Assembly: GCA_002729275.1 (NCBI GenBank)
Contig: PBTP01000088.1
Location: forward strand, 5,456-29,708
Origin: Roseibacillus sp.
GTDB lineage: Bacteria; Verrucomicrobiota; Verrucomicrobiia; Verrucomicrobiales; Akkermansiaceae
Direction of reading: 5' to 3'
Length of the DNA stretch: 24,253 bases
The position numbers were made by a program, and so were the translations under genes. The notes below the pieces were generated by a model that searched no databases, was not told where the DNA came from, and saw only the letters and a program-made list of their open reading frames with translations. Each line of letters begins with the position of its first letter. Positions within the stretch are counted from its first letter, which is position 1. Positions 1-9,775 of the stretch are shown piece by piece.

Positions 1-92
1 CTACCGGAGCCGCCGGAGGAGAAACGGAGATCATTATTCCTGATGCCCCGGCATCCGCACGCTATTACCGCCTCCTGCAGCTTGAGCCCTGA
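1..92 (+). CDS. C-terminal fragment of an exported protein (5' end outside the window)
   Basis: An open frame enters from the left edge (first full codon at 3) and gives 29 residues before TGA at 90-92. The tail contains ETEIIIPDAPASARYYRLLQ. It resembles the C-terminal end of the next gene (ETITIRDQIPAS, then RYTRVRI), so the two are probably related exported proteins sharing the same closing beta-sandwich module. That family ending is common in large secreted Verrucomicrobiota proteins. Too little is present to assign a function. The call rests on the pattern match with the downstream gene and on the terminator that follows 70 bases later. Confidence 0.6.
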   Translation, partial: TGAAGGETEIIIPDAPASARYYRLLQLEP

Positions 93-160
93 TACCTCTA
101 TCGGCCTGAGTAGGGACAGAATCCCGGGGGCCGGAAGATCTGATTCTACCTAATCTGAGG

Positions 161-190
161 GAGGCCGGCATCAAGCCGGCCTCTTTCTTT
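161..190 (+). terminator. Rho-independent terminator
   Basis: A perfect 9-bp stem, GAGGCCGGC (161-169) with GCCGGCCTC (175-183), encloses a 5-base loop ATCAA. It is followed by TTTCTTT. It lies 70 bases after the stop of the partial left-edge gene and before the start at 248, so it separates the two transcription units. Confidence 0.85.
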
Positions 191-247
191 CATTGCCTTT
201 ATTTAGCCCCTGAGTGACCCTAAATAAGGAAACCCCTTCCCCATTTC

Positions 248-3200
248 ATGAGACCCATTAACCGCCTCGTGGCACCTGCGGTTGTCGTGGCTATCGTAGC
301 CACTGCCGCGCTTCCCTCGTTCTCCCAGTCTCTGGTTATCGCCGAGTTCATGGCCTCTAACCAGAGCAGCATCCAAGATGATGATGGCGACCACGAGGAC
401 TGGATCGAGGTTCTGAACCAGGGGACTAGGGTCGTTAATCTCGAGGGCTGGTTCCTCACTGATAATGCGGCGGACCTGAATAAATGGGCCTTTCCCGGAG
501 TTACTCTGGACCCCGGCGACCGACTGCTTGTCTTTGCCTCGGCAAAGGACCGTCAGGATCCGAATGGCACCCTGCACACAAACTTCAAGCTCGCAAGCGA
601 AGGAGAGTATCTCGCGATTGTCCGACCAGACGGGTTGACCGTGGAACATCACTTTTCCCCTTCCTTTCCTCTTCAGGCTCAGGATATCTCCTACGGACTT
701 CAGCAGGTAACCTCGGCAACCACCCTCATCGGCCCTGATGCAGCGGTCAGATACCAGATTCCCTCTGATGGAGAAGGTGATGTTCTTGAGGGGACCAATG
801 CGGATTCGTGGATCGCAACCGAGTTCCCTGACGGGCAATGGAGTGCCGGCGCGGCGGCAATCGGATACGCTACCGGCAGTCCTGATGCCTACGACCCTTT
901 GATTGAGACCGACGTCGAAGAGCAGATGTTCAGTAATGCTACTTCCATTTATATTCGCATACCCTTTAGCGCTCCTGACCCGTCCTCCATTTCAGCACTG
1001 AATCTTAAAATGAAGTGGGACGATGGGTTCATTGTATACCTCAATGGAAACCCCCTCCCGGTTGCAGAGGAAAACGCACCGTCAACCGACGGGCTGGACT
1101 ACCAGTCGAGCGCAACAGCCAGCCATAGCGACAGTCAGGCCGTGGTATATGACAACTATGATATTTCTCCTTCGCTCCTGTCTTTGGGGGAAAATGTCCT
1201 CTGTATCCACGGACTCAATGTTTCCACGGGGAGCTCGGACTTCCTGATTGTTCCAGAACTCGAGGCATTAAGCTCGGGAGGAGTCAGCACTCCTGCATAC
1301 TTCGCTTCCCCAAGTCCCAACGCCCCAAATAACAGCGGAAATTCCTCGGTTGGACCCCTGATCCGGAATGTCACCAGAAACATTCCCCCAATTACTCTCG
1401 CCACTGCTACCCCTCCCGTGGTGGCCGACTCAGCCACAGAATTTTCGGGTGCTCAGGGCGCTCTGGGCTGGTTTTACGGCTACCAGGAGGGAGCAGGACC
1501 ATACGACCCGGATACGAGCTTCATCCCCTTCGAGGGTGGCGAGCAAGGAGGGCCTTGGAACGGCACGACGCAGGAGTGGTCGGGGAATGCCTGGGAGGCC
1601 AATAACTCGGCTTCCTCCCCATGGACTTCTCTGGAGGCCACTAGTATGCACCCTAATGATTCTAACCCGGGACCCGAGCAGTATCCGATTCGAAGGTGGG
1701 TCTCTGACACCTCTGGTTTACACACCATCGCGGGAAGCTTTCATAACCTCAGTGCCTCTGGGGACGGAACGACAGGACGAGTTTTACACGAAGGAAACGA
1801 AATCTTTTCTCGCCTGACAGATGGAGGCCCAGTCGACTTCTCAATCATCAGGAACCTGAATCAGGGAGACCGTCTGGATTTCATCGTTGATAGCGGCCCC
1901 TTTGACCAGGACGGCTCAGACGGCACCGATCAGGCAGTCACCATCTACGAGGGCTCTTTTGGCACGACTAGTGTGGTCATCGAGGCGGAGGTCCTGCCCA
2001 CTATGCGGCCAATCGAAAGCGTCAGCCTGATATGGAGGGTCATGTACGATCAGGAAACCACCACTCCCATGCTGGATGACGGAAATGGGGGTGACGCCTT
2101 TGCTGGGGATGGAATCTACACCGCCACGATTTCAACAAATGATCTTAACCGGGGAGAAATGCTGCGCTGGAAAGTACTCGCTACCGATACGGATGGAGTC
2201 ACCGCCAAACAACCCCAGTTTCCTGACCCACGCGACTCGCCGGAATACTTTGGAACGATTGCCGCAGATGCCTCCGTGACAAATTCTAATCTTCCTATTT
2301 TTCACTGGTTCACTTCCAACCCTGGTGGAGCCAACACAACGAGTGGCGCACGTGGCTCAGTCTACTTCCTCGAGGAATTTTATGATAATATCCAAGCAGA
2401 TCGGCATGGCCAGTCCACGGGAGGATTCCCGAAGAAAAGCTACGATTTCGATTTCAACAAAAGCGACCGCTTTCTCTTTCAGGAGGGGGAAGGTCGGGTG
2501 AAGGACATCAACATGCTCACGAACTGGGCAGACAAGTCCAAGACCCGGAATACCCTCGGCTACGAAATGGTCCGTCGCTCGGGAGAGCCCGCACATTTCG
2601 CCTTTCCAGTCCGGATTCAGCAAAATGGATCATTCTTCAGCGTTGCAGACATGGTCGAAGATGGGGATGACCGATATCTTGACCGAGCGGGACTGGACCC
2701 TGAAGGCGCTCTCTACAAGATGTATAATCGGCTCGATTCCTCCAGCAGTGGAATAAACAAGAAAACCCGGAAAAATGAAAATAACCGTGATCTTCAAGCC
2801 CTCATAACCGGGCTGGGCCTCTCGGGAGAAGCCCGGCTTCTCTACGGCTATGACAATATCGATATCCCCGGCACTATCAACTACCTTGCAGCCCTCGACC
2901 TCACCAACAACCGAGACCATGGGCACAAGAATTACTACCTCTACCGGGATACTCTGGGCACTGGAGAGTGGCGTCCCCTAGTATGGGATATTGACCTCTG
3001 CCTGGGGCGTAATTGGGTCGGCGGACCAGCATACTTTGATGATACCTTTACAAATAACAACCTCAGGGCAGGAGCCTCAAATCGCTTGAAGACCTTTATC
3101 TTCAACGATGCCATCCTGAACCAGATGTACCTGCGTCGAGTAAGGACCCTGATGGACCAGCTGATTGGCCCTCCCTCTTCTCCCGTCAACTATCTCCCTG

Positions 3201-4720
3201 ACAGAGTCGATGAGCTGACTCAGCTCATCGACCCAACCAATAACAACGCCCAGAGAGGAAATGATGATGCCGACCTCGATTACAGGAAATGGGGTTCGTG
3301 GGGAAATCGCAATACCCTTCGTGAAGCAGCGGACCGAATCAAGGTTGAGCATATTCCCGAGCGACGCAGCCAGCTCTACGGCCTGAATGAGATCCCTTCC
3401 GGGCAGCCCGAGGCCGCGGTCATCAGATTCGGAACTGTTGACTACAACCCAGCGGCAAGAGGAGCCTCTCCCGATCAGAGTGGAGAATACTTTCTTCTTG
3501 TGAACCCAAACCGAACAGCGATCGACTGCTCGTATTGGGAGATTTCAGGGGGCGTCTCCTTTTCGCTCCCCGCCGGCACAGTCCTGCCGGCGCGGGGACG
3601 CCTTTATGTGGCCCGGGACGCCCGAGGATTTCGAGAACGAAGCATCAGCCCCAAAGCGGGTGAGAAACGCTATCTCATCAGCGGCTACGATGGTCAGCTC
3701 TCCGCCCGGGGAGAAACCCTTACGCTCACAAACGAAATGGGCGTAGTGATCGATAGCCTTTCCTACTCTGGAAACCCAACCCCCGGCCAAGACTTCCTAA
3801 GGATAACCGAAATCCTCTTTGCTCCTGCACCACCAACAGAAAGTGAACTCGAAATCGACTCTTCCCTTACCGCAGAAGACTTCGAATTCGTCGAGTTGAC
3901 AAATACAGGCTCCACTCCTCTGGATATAAGTGGAGCCAGTTTCGTGGAGGGAATCTCACTTTCCTTTCCACCACAGACCATCCTGGAAGCAGGTCAGCAC
4001 ATTCTGGTTGTGGCCAACCTCGCGGCCTTCAATTTACGATACGATGCAGGATTGCCTGTGGCAGGAGAATATACAGGCAAACTCAGTAACGACGGAGAGC
4101 AACTCCAGATTCTAGACATCATGGGAGAGAATATTCTCGAATTCAGCTACAACGATGCATGGTATGATGCCACCGACGAGGCTGGACATTCGCTTGTCGC
4201 CCGTAATCCGGCTACCACTCCGATTACCGACTTTGACGGGCCTGCCAATTGGGGTGTGAGCCTTGACCAGGGAGGAGACCCCGGCTCATCTCCTTCCGGG
4301 TTCGCCGTCACTTTCTCCTCATGGAAATACCAGAATTATCCCGAGGACGCTGTTTCTGATCCCCAGGTGACCGGGGCCTCTGTGGATCTTGATGCCGACA
4401 CTCTCAATACGGTTCTGGAGTATGGATTCGGTAGAAACCCTAATGCCCATGATATTGAGGAGAATTATCATCCTTCCTTGGTAGAAGCCGACGGTATTGA
4501 CTATCTGGCTCTCTCCCTTCGAAGGCAGAAGAACGCTCTTGATCTCTCCTACGAAGTCCAGTTTTCCCATGATCTGATAAGCTGGACCAACTCAGGGGAA
4601 CCTGTTGGCGCCCCTCGGGACAATGGTGACGGAACGGAAACTATCACCATCCGGGATCAGATCCCTGCTTCCGGAAACTCGACCCGTTACACCCGCGTCA
4701 GAATAACGATCGGACAATAG
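248..4720 (+). CDS. Secreted CotH-kinase-like / lamin-tail-domain protein (1490 aa)
   Basis: A signal peptide covers about residues 1-26 (hydrophobic VVVAIVATAALPSFSQS). A first lamin-tail domain spans about 28-135 (LVIAEFMASN, DWIEVLN, GWFLTD). A jelly-roll-like module at about 180-345 has WDDGFIVYLNG and ENVLCIHGLN. The central CotH-like region, about 680-1000, carries GFPKKSYDF and PLVWDIDLCLG near residue 914. Two further lamin-tail-like domains lie at about 1057-1178 and 1184-1322, and the C-terminal sandwich follows EYGFGRNP. CotH proteins have an atypical kinase fold and phosphorylate spore-coat proteins in Bacillus; activity and substrate here are unknown. The ATG at 248 is chosen because it places the signal peptide first; an AAGGA lies upstream at an unusually long spacing of about 17 bases. 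No membrane anchor or sorting signal is evident. Confidence 0.9.
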   Translation: MRPINRLVAPAVVVAIVATAALPSFSQSLVIAEFMASNQSSIQDDDGDHEDWIEVLNQGTRVVNLEGWFLTDNAADLNKWAFPGVTLDPGDRLLVFASAKDRQDPNGTLHTNFKLASEGEYLAIVRPDGLTVEHHFSPSFPLQAQDISYGLQQVTSATTLIGPDAAVRYQIPSDGEGDVLEGTNADSWIATEFPDGQWSAGAAAIGYATGSPDAYDPLIETDVEEQMFSNATSIYIRIPFSAPDPSSISALNLKMKWDDGFIVYLNGNPLPVAEENAPSTDGLDYQSSATASHSDSQAVVYDNYDISPSLLSLGENVLCIHGLNVSTGSSDFLIVPELEALSSGGVSTPAYFASPSPNAPNNSGNSSVGPLIRNVTRNIPPITLATATPPVVADSATEFSGAQGALGWFYGYQEGAGPYDPDTSFIPFEGGEQGGPWNGTTQEWSGNAWEANNSASSPWTSLEATSMHPNDSNPGPEQYPIRRWVSDTSGLHTIAGSFHNLSASGDGTTGRVLHEGNEIFSRLTDGGPVDFSIIRNLNQGDRLDFIVDSGPFDQDGSDGTDQAVTIYEGSFGTTSVVIEAEVLPTMRPIESVSLIWRVMYDQETTTPMLDDGNGGDAFAGDGIYTATISTNDLNRGEMLRWKVLATDTDGVTAKQPQFPDPRDSPEYFGTIAADASVTNSNLPIFHWFTSNPGGANTTSGARGSVYFLEEFYDNIQADRHGQSTGGFPKKSYDFDFNKSDRFLFQEGEGRVKDINMLTNWADKSKTRNTLGYEMVRRSGEPAHFAFPVRIQQNGSFFSVADMVEDGDDRYLDRAGLDPEGALYKMYNRLDSSSSGINKKTRKNENNRDLQALITGLGLSGEARLLYGYDNIDIPGTINYLAALDLTNNRDHGHKNYYLYRDTLGTGEWRPLVWDIDLCLGRNWVGGPAYFDDTFTNNNLRAGASNRLKTFIFNDAILNQMYLRRVRTLMDQLIGPPSSPVNYLPDRVDELTQLIDPTNNNAQRGNDDADLDYRKWGSWGNRNTLREAADRIKVEHIPERRSQLYGLNEIPSGQPEAAVIRFGTVDYNPAARGASPDQSGEYFLLVNPNRTAIDCSYWEISGGVSFSLPAGTVLPARGRLYVARDARGFRERSISPKAGEKRYLISGYDGQLSARGETLTLTNEMGVVIDSLSYSGNPTPGQDFLRITEILFAPAPPTESELEIDSSLTAEDFEFVELTNTGSTPLDISGASFVEGISLSFPPQTILEAGQHILVVANLAAFNLRYDAGLPVAGEYTGKLSNDGEQLQILDIMGENILEFSYNDAWYDATDEAGHSLVARNPATTPITDFDGPANWGVSLDQGGDPGSSPSGFAVTFSSWKYQNYPEDAVSDPQVTGASVDLDADTLNTVLEYGFGRNPNAHDIEENYHPSLVEADGIDYLALSLRRQKNALDLSYEVQFSHDLISWTNSGEPVGAPRDNGDGTETITIRDQIPASGNSTRYTRVRITIGQ

Positions 4721-4740
4721 CCGGCTAGAGTCCTTCCCGA

Positions 4741-4763
4741 ATCCCGCAATCTTTCGGCGGGAT
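4741..4763 (+). terminator. Possible weak terminator hairpin
   Basis: ATCCCGC (4741-4747) pairs with GCGGGAT (4757-4763) around a 9-base loop, 20 bases after the stop at 4720. Only a short CTCTT follows, so intrinsic termination would be weak. Confidence 0.4.
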
Positions 4764-4836
4764 CTCTTAACTCCCATTGGATTAGCCTCGGCAGATAGTT
4801 GACGGACGGTTCTCCTTGCTGGAAGCTTGTCCACCA

Positions 4837-7800
4837 ATGTTTTCTTCCTCTCGCTTGGCCGGTCTGCTCTGCCTGACCCTGCTGTCCACGGCCTGTCAGC
4901 AGAAGGAGGAGGAGACCGCACGCCCCCACCCAACTCAGAACGGGTTCCGGCAGGCCTCGGAAACAATCACCGCAGATCCAGATCCCACCCTTTCGGATTG
5001 GGAGACCGAGGTTTTTACCTCTGCAACCGGGCTCAAACTGAAAGAGATTAAGGACTTCCTCCGAGCTACAATCACAGATCCCCCGGCAGGGACGTGCCAG
5101 CCCCTGAGCGGATTCCCCATGACCTCTCTCCCTGTCGGTGGAGCCTTTCATGTCCAACGAGCCAGCAACACCGAGGGAGAGCCAATGGATCTTTCTGAGG
5201 CTCTACAGAGCCTCCGCAGTAAGTTCAGCAGCGACAAAGCCACAATGGCCGAAATCAAAGTCGTCAAAGTCGACCTCTCCGGAGAAAACGCAACCACTGC
5301 ACTCAATGTCCAGATTGCCGATTCCGGGCTGCAGATTAATGCCAGATGGATCGCCCAATGGACCAAGGATAACCCTCCTGCTCTTCTGGATCTAAGAGTA
5401 ACAAGCCACGAGGAGTGCCTTCGGGGCAGCGGAGGGACTTTGGTCGATTCCACAGGCGCGGTGCTTGCTCCCTTCGTGGAGAAAGCTCAGGTCGTCCATG
5501 GCATGGACCACTGGGTGGGCCGGATTGAAACTCTTCTAGGCATCGAAATTGGCGGCTGGCACGGGCTTGCTACCGCTGACGTGAATAATGACGGACTTGA
5601 TGATATTTACCTTTGCGATGGAGGCGGTCTCCCCAACCGGCTACTGGTGCAACAGCAGGATGGAACAGTCCTCGACCGGTCCCAGGAATCGGGCCTCGGA
5701 CTCCTCGACCACAGCTTTGGATCCCTTTTCGCTGACTTCGATAATGACGGGGATCAAGATGCCGCGATCGCACTGGCTTCAGGGGTCCTCATTCTTGAAA
5801 ATGATGGAACGGGAACTTTCTCTCCCGCAAACGCGAAAAGCTTTCCTTCTGCAGTACCATATTCTCTGGCAGCGGCAGACTATGATGAAGATGGAGATCT
5901 CGATCTCTTTGCCAGCTGTTACGTGCAACGAGCTGGAGCAAATCGCCACTCCTTTGTAGCAAGGCCCCTGCCCTACCATGATGCCACCAATGGAGGCCGC
6001 AACGAACTGCTGCGGAACGAGGGAAGCCTGCGCTTCCGTAACGTGACCAAGGAAGTGGGCCTGCTTCCCGGTAATAGCAAGTTCTCGTATTCCGCCAGCT
6101 GGGAGGACTACGATCAGGACGGCGATATGGACCTCTACGTCGCCAATGATTTCGGCGGAAATAACCTCTACCGTAATACGCTCCGGGAGTCTGGAAAGCC
6201 TGCCTTCACTGATGTGGCCGCCGAGGCCGGGGTGCGTGATATAGCGGCTGGCATGTCCGCCTGCTGGGGAGATTTTGACAACAATGGACTCGTGGATCTC
6301 TACGTCGGAAACATGTTCTCCTCGGCCGGCAATCGGATCGCTTTTCAGGACAAATTTAAGAGTGAGGGCAAGGCCGAAACCCGGGCGCTTTATCAGCGCC
6401 ACGCGAGGGGCAATTCCCTGTTCCAGAACCTTGGTCAGGGGCGATTCAGGGATGTCAGCGTTTCCTCCGGCACCACCATGGGTCGGTGGGCATGGAGTTC
6501 GCTCTTCGCGGACCTCGATAACAATGGCTGGGAGGACCTCCTCGTGACCAATGGGTTCATCACTCAGAGAGACCCTGATGACTTGTGAAGTTTCTACTGG
6601 CGGCAGGTCGTGTCGCAGGCACCAGAGACAAGCACTCCGGACGAGGGAACCGAGGGCTACCTTCAAGCTTTTGGCGATCTCGCTCAGCGTATTCGTGATG
6701 GGGCCTCCTTCAGCGGGAGGGAGCGGCATTGTGCCTTCCTGAATACCGGTCAAGGCGACTTCGCCGACATCTCAACACTTAGTGGATTTGGAATGCCCTC
6801 GGATGGAAGAGGTCTCGCAATTACGGACTGGGACCACGATGGCGATCTGGATCTATGGTTCTCTAACCGGTCTGCTCCCCGTCTACAATTCCTTCAAAAC
6901 AAGATCCCCCCGGAGAGTTCCCGCTGGATTTCTGTAAGACTGAAGGGCAACCCGGAAAGGAAATGTTCACGGGACGCTATTGGATCGCGGGTCGAACTAA
7001 TATTCTCTGATGCCACTCAGCGCCGGGTAAAAACCCTCTACGCAGGCAACGGCCTTATGAGCCAATCCAGCAAGTGGCTCCACTTTGGCCTTGGAGCCGC
7101 AGATCAGCGCCTCGTGGCCGCAAAGGTCCGCTGGGCAGGGGGAGCGGAGGAGGAGTTCAAAGGGCTGGAGGAGGGCAAACGCTGGATTCTCATGCAGGAG
7201 CGGGGCAAAGCGTTAGAGGCAAACAAGAGAGAGCCCATCACCCTTCCAGCTAAGGCAATCAAACTCCCCGTCGCAACGGATGTGGCTCGCATCCGGCTTT
7301 CGCAACCCCTCAAAATTCCCGAGCTCAGCTATCGGGATTTCTCGGGCGAGACCCAAAGCATTACTCAGCTGGCCTCAAGCACAGCCGTTCTCATCAATCT
7401 CTGGGCGAGTTGGTGCACCCCTTGCGCTTCCGAGCTGGAGGCATTCGAGAAAGCTCGTAGCCTGTTTGAATCCAAAGGCATCAGAGTTGTCGCCCTGAAC
7501 GTTGACCACCTCGACCCCGAGGAAGAGATTACTCCGAGGGGCGCAGCGCGGGCTATGGCGAAATTTGGCTTTCGAGGATCCGGGGGCATGGCAGATGAGA
7601 AAATTCTCTCTCTTCTTCAGCAATCGATTCTGGCAAGTGTTTATCGTCATCATCAGATGCCCGTCCCAATCAGCTTTCTAATCGACAGGGGTGGGTGGCT
7701 CAGCGCGATTTATAAAGGTCCAGTGGAAGTATCACGTATCCTGTCAGATCTTGAGAAACTTGGAAGAAGTCCTGAGGCGGCGCTCAAAGCCGCCGTTCCC

Positions 7801-8403
7801 TTTGAGGGAGTCTGGTCCAAAAAATTCTTCCCAGCTGATCCAGTAGCAATTTCGAGGGCTTATATGGAGGGAGACTATCTGGAAGAGGCCCGATCCTCCC
7901 TCCTCAGCTTTCTCGAGAAACACGAGGCCCCTCCCGGAAACCCGGGCATCCCAGCAGAGCAAAAACGCAATATGCAAATCGGAGCTGTTTACTTCCAATT
8001 TGGTGAAATTTTTCTCCGTGAGGACAGGGAAACGCGCGCCCGCTCCTCTTTTCTCAAAAGCCTGGATTACACACCAAGGCAACTGCCCGTCCTGAATAGA
8101 ATTTCTTGGCTCTTGGCCACCGCAGGCGACTCATCTGTAAGAAATGGTATAGAGGCTCTCCGCTATGCGAAGTTCATGATGGGGGCTCCAGGTGCTGCCG
8201 ATGACCCAGCTCTGCTATCTACTCTCGCAGCTGCACACGCCGCAGCGGACCAGTTCCCAGCAGCAATTCAGACAACCTTGAAAGTCATTAAAATCCTGGA
8301 GGCTGGTCAACGGCCAGACAAGCTGGAGGAGCAGCAGGGGCGCCTTAGGCTCTACCGTCAGGGTAAAACGCTCTCTCGGCCCTTGGGTCGGACTACTCCA
8401 TGA
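4837..8403 (+). CDS. Candidate selenoprotein: FG-GAP/ASPIC-UnbV (CRTAC1-like) lipoprotein with TlpA-like thioredoxin and TPR-like tail, Sec at in-frame TGA
   Basis: I read this as one 1188-residue protein with TGA at 6586-6588 decoded as Sec584. Conventional annotation would split it into 4837..6588 (or from TTG 4816) and 6610..8403; both are in the same frame with 21 non-stop bases between. The N-terminus has a lipoprotein-like signal (LLCLTLLSTAC). Calcium-type FG-GAP loops lie near 248, 300, 348, 424, 479 and 559, with another after the TGA at 664, so the propeller spans the TGA. ASPIC/UnbV follows at about 695-770. A TlpA-like thioredoxin at about 824-980 has CTPC (C860, C863) and a cis-proline-type PVPISFLID. 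Helical, TPR-like sequence fills about 1004-1170. The second half lacks an ATG and a clear ribosome site; GTG at 6610 is only an internal codon. Alternatives are a nonsense mutation or a sequencing error. Function is unknown; exported redox chemistry is plausible. Confidence 0.78.
6586..6629 (+). promoter_or_regulatory. Candidate bacterial SECIS element with its UGA codon
   Basis: UGA is at 6586-6588. Downstream, GCGGCA (6600-6605) pairs with UGUCGC (6611-6616), including one G-U pair, around loop GGUCG (6606-6610). A lower stem, GUUUCU (6590-6595) with AGAGAC (6624-6629), can extend it to about 40 bases; CUGG/CCAG (6597-6600 with 6622-6625) is a competing lower pairing. The apical GCAGGUC is identical to that of the E. 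coli fdhF SECIS as I remember it. The UGA-to-loop distance is 17 bases here and 18 in fdhF. The bulged U of fdhF is not evident. Folding was done by eye. Confidence 0.65.
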
Positions 8404-8466
8404 GAGTGAGGAGAGAAGCCGCATTTCTCCTTTGACCGGAAGTGAGGTGGAGAGGAGGATCACACC

Positions 8467-9747
8467 ATGGCTTTTCGTCAGGCGTGTCTCACTCTTCTCC
8501 ATTCTACAGCTCTCTGCATGACATCCAGTGCTGCTGAAAATTGGAACCAGTTCCGAGGCCCGGCCGAGGATGGACGAGCGGATAATGCCGGATTGCCTAC
8601 CGCTTGGGCTGAAGACCAGAATGTCGCTTGGAAAACCCCTCTGGAAGGCAAGGCCTGGTCTTCTCCCGTGGTCTGGGGTGACCGGGTCTGGGTCACAAAT
8701 GCCAACCCCGAGGGCACCAGGCTGTCGGTTCTCTGTATCGACAAATCCAACGGTAACGTTCTCTATGATAAGCTACTCTGGGAGGTGGCAGAGCCCCAGT
8801 TCTGTCACGCATTCAACTCTTATGCCTCACCGACCCCAGTGCTTGAAGATGGGTTCGTATATCTCACTTTTGGTTCTCCCTATACGGCCTGCCTCAAGGC
8901 CTCCGATGGTGAGGTCGTCTGGACCCGTACTGACTTCACCTGTGATCATTTCCGGGGCGCCGGCTCTTCTCCAATTCTCCATGGAGATTCTCTCATTCTC
9001 AACTTCGACGGCGCCGATCATCAATTTGTTGTAGCTCTCAACAAGTTGACAGGGAAGACCGTCTGGAAGACGCCGCGGAGCGTGGATTACCGGGATCTTG
9101 ACGCCGGTGGAAAACCCAAAAGAGGCGGCGACATGCGCAAGGCCTACGGTACTCCCATCATGGTCAAAACCGACGACGGAACTGCCGTGCTCGTGAGTGC
9201 AGGTGCGATGGCACTATATGGCTATAACCCAACTAATGGAAAAGAGCTCTGGCGGGTGGAGACCATAGGGACTCATTCCACTTCCTGCAGGCCAGTCACG
9301 GGTCTGGGCATGGTCTACACCACAATGGGCTTCAGTAAGGGCATTCTTCTCGCCGTCCGGCCTGACGGAAAAGGTCACGTGACCAAGAGTCATGTAGCCT
9401 GGCGTTATACCAAAGCCGCTCCAAAAAAGCCGTCCATCCTCATCAAAGACGACCTTCTTTTCATGATCGATGACGGTGGGGTCGCCGCTTGCCTCGAGGC
9501 CCGGACCGGCACCGAAATATGGAAAGAACGGATCGGGGGTAACTTTTCGGCCTCCCCCATCATGGCCGGCGGAATGATCTACCTGTTCGATGAAAATGGA
9601 AAGGGCACCGTTCTTGCCGCTGAGCGAGATTTCAAGGTAATCGCAAGCAACGAGCTAGAAGCTGGATGTATGGGATCTCCCGCGGTTTCAGGCGACATGC
9701 TCATCGTTAGAACCAAGAAAGCCCTCTATGGCCTGCGTAATCATTGA
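8467..9747 (+). CDS. Exported PQQ-type beta-propeller protein (426 aa)
   Basis: A signal peptide (about 1-22, ending near SSAAE) precedes a WNQFRGP opening typical of exported PQQ-like propellers. Repeated blades follow, each with a paired strand and a tryptophan near the end (AWSSPVVWGDRVWVT, GEVVWTRTD, GKTVWKTP, GKELWRVE, GTEIWKERIG). The family (PF13360/BamB-like fold) includes PQQ dehydrogenases and many proteins of unknown role; no PQQ-ligating or catalytic set is recognised, so an enzyme is not claimed. The ATG at 8467 has a clear AGGAGGA (8453-8459) 7 bases upstream. It lies 63 bases after the candidate selenoprotein gene, on the same strand, and could be co-transcribed with it. It shares its opening motif with the gene at 11582. 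Confidence 0.88.
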   Translation: MAFRQACLTLLHSTALCMTSSAAENWNQFRGPAEDGRADNAGLPTAWAEDQNVAWKTPLEGKAWSSPVVWGDRVWVTNANPEGTRLSVLCIDKSNGNVLYDKLLWEVAEPQFCHAFNSYASPTPVLEDGFVYLTFGSPYTACLKASDGEVVWTRTDFTCDHFRGAGSSPILHGDSLILNFDGADHQFVVALNKLTGKTVWKTPRSVDYRDLDAGGKPKRGGDMRKAYGTPIMVKTDDGTAVLVSAGAMALYGYNPTNGKELWRVETIGTHSTSCRPVTGLGMVYTTMGFSKGILLAVRPDGKGHVTKSHVAWRYTKAAPKKPSILIKDDLLFMIDDGGVAACLEARTGTEIWKERIGGNFSASPIMAGGMIYLFDENGKGTVLAAERDFKVIASNELEAGCMGSPAVSGDMLIVRTKKALYGLRNH

Positions 9748-9748
9748 G

Positions 9749-9775
9749 CGCTCTCGGTATTATTTTTCGAAAGCG
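9749..9775. terminator. Possible hairpin between convergent genes
   Basis: CGCTCTCG (9749-9756) faces CGAAAGCG (9768-9775) with one C-A mismatch and an AT-rich loop containing TATTTTT. It overlaps the 3' end of the minus-strand gene. Termination is a guess from position. Confidence 0.3.

Noticed and set aside
203..838. 211-residue minus-strand frame at the start of the CotH gene
   Set aside because: Antisense to the signal peptide and first lamin-tail domain; no domain or signal seen.
5779..6753. 324-residue open frame on the minus strand
   Set aside because: It lies antisense to strong FG-GAP repeats, has no recognisable domain and is a by-product of codon bias in the real gene.
6610..8403. 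Separate gene starting at GTG 6610
   Set aside because: Same frame as the upstream half, no convincing ribosome site, and the start would fall inside the FG-GAP/ASPIC region. A single protein read through TGA explains the data better.
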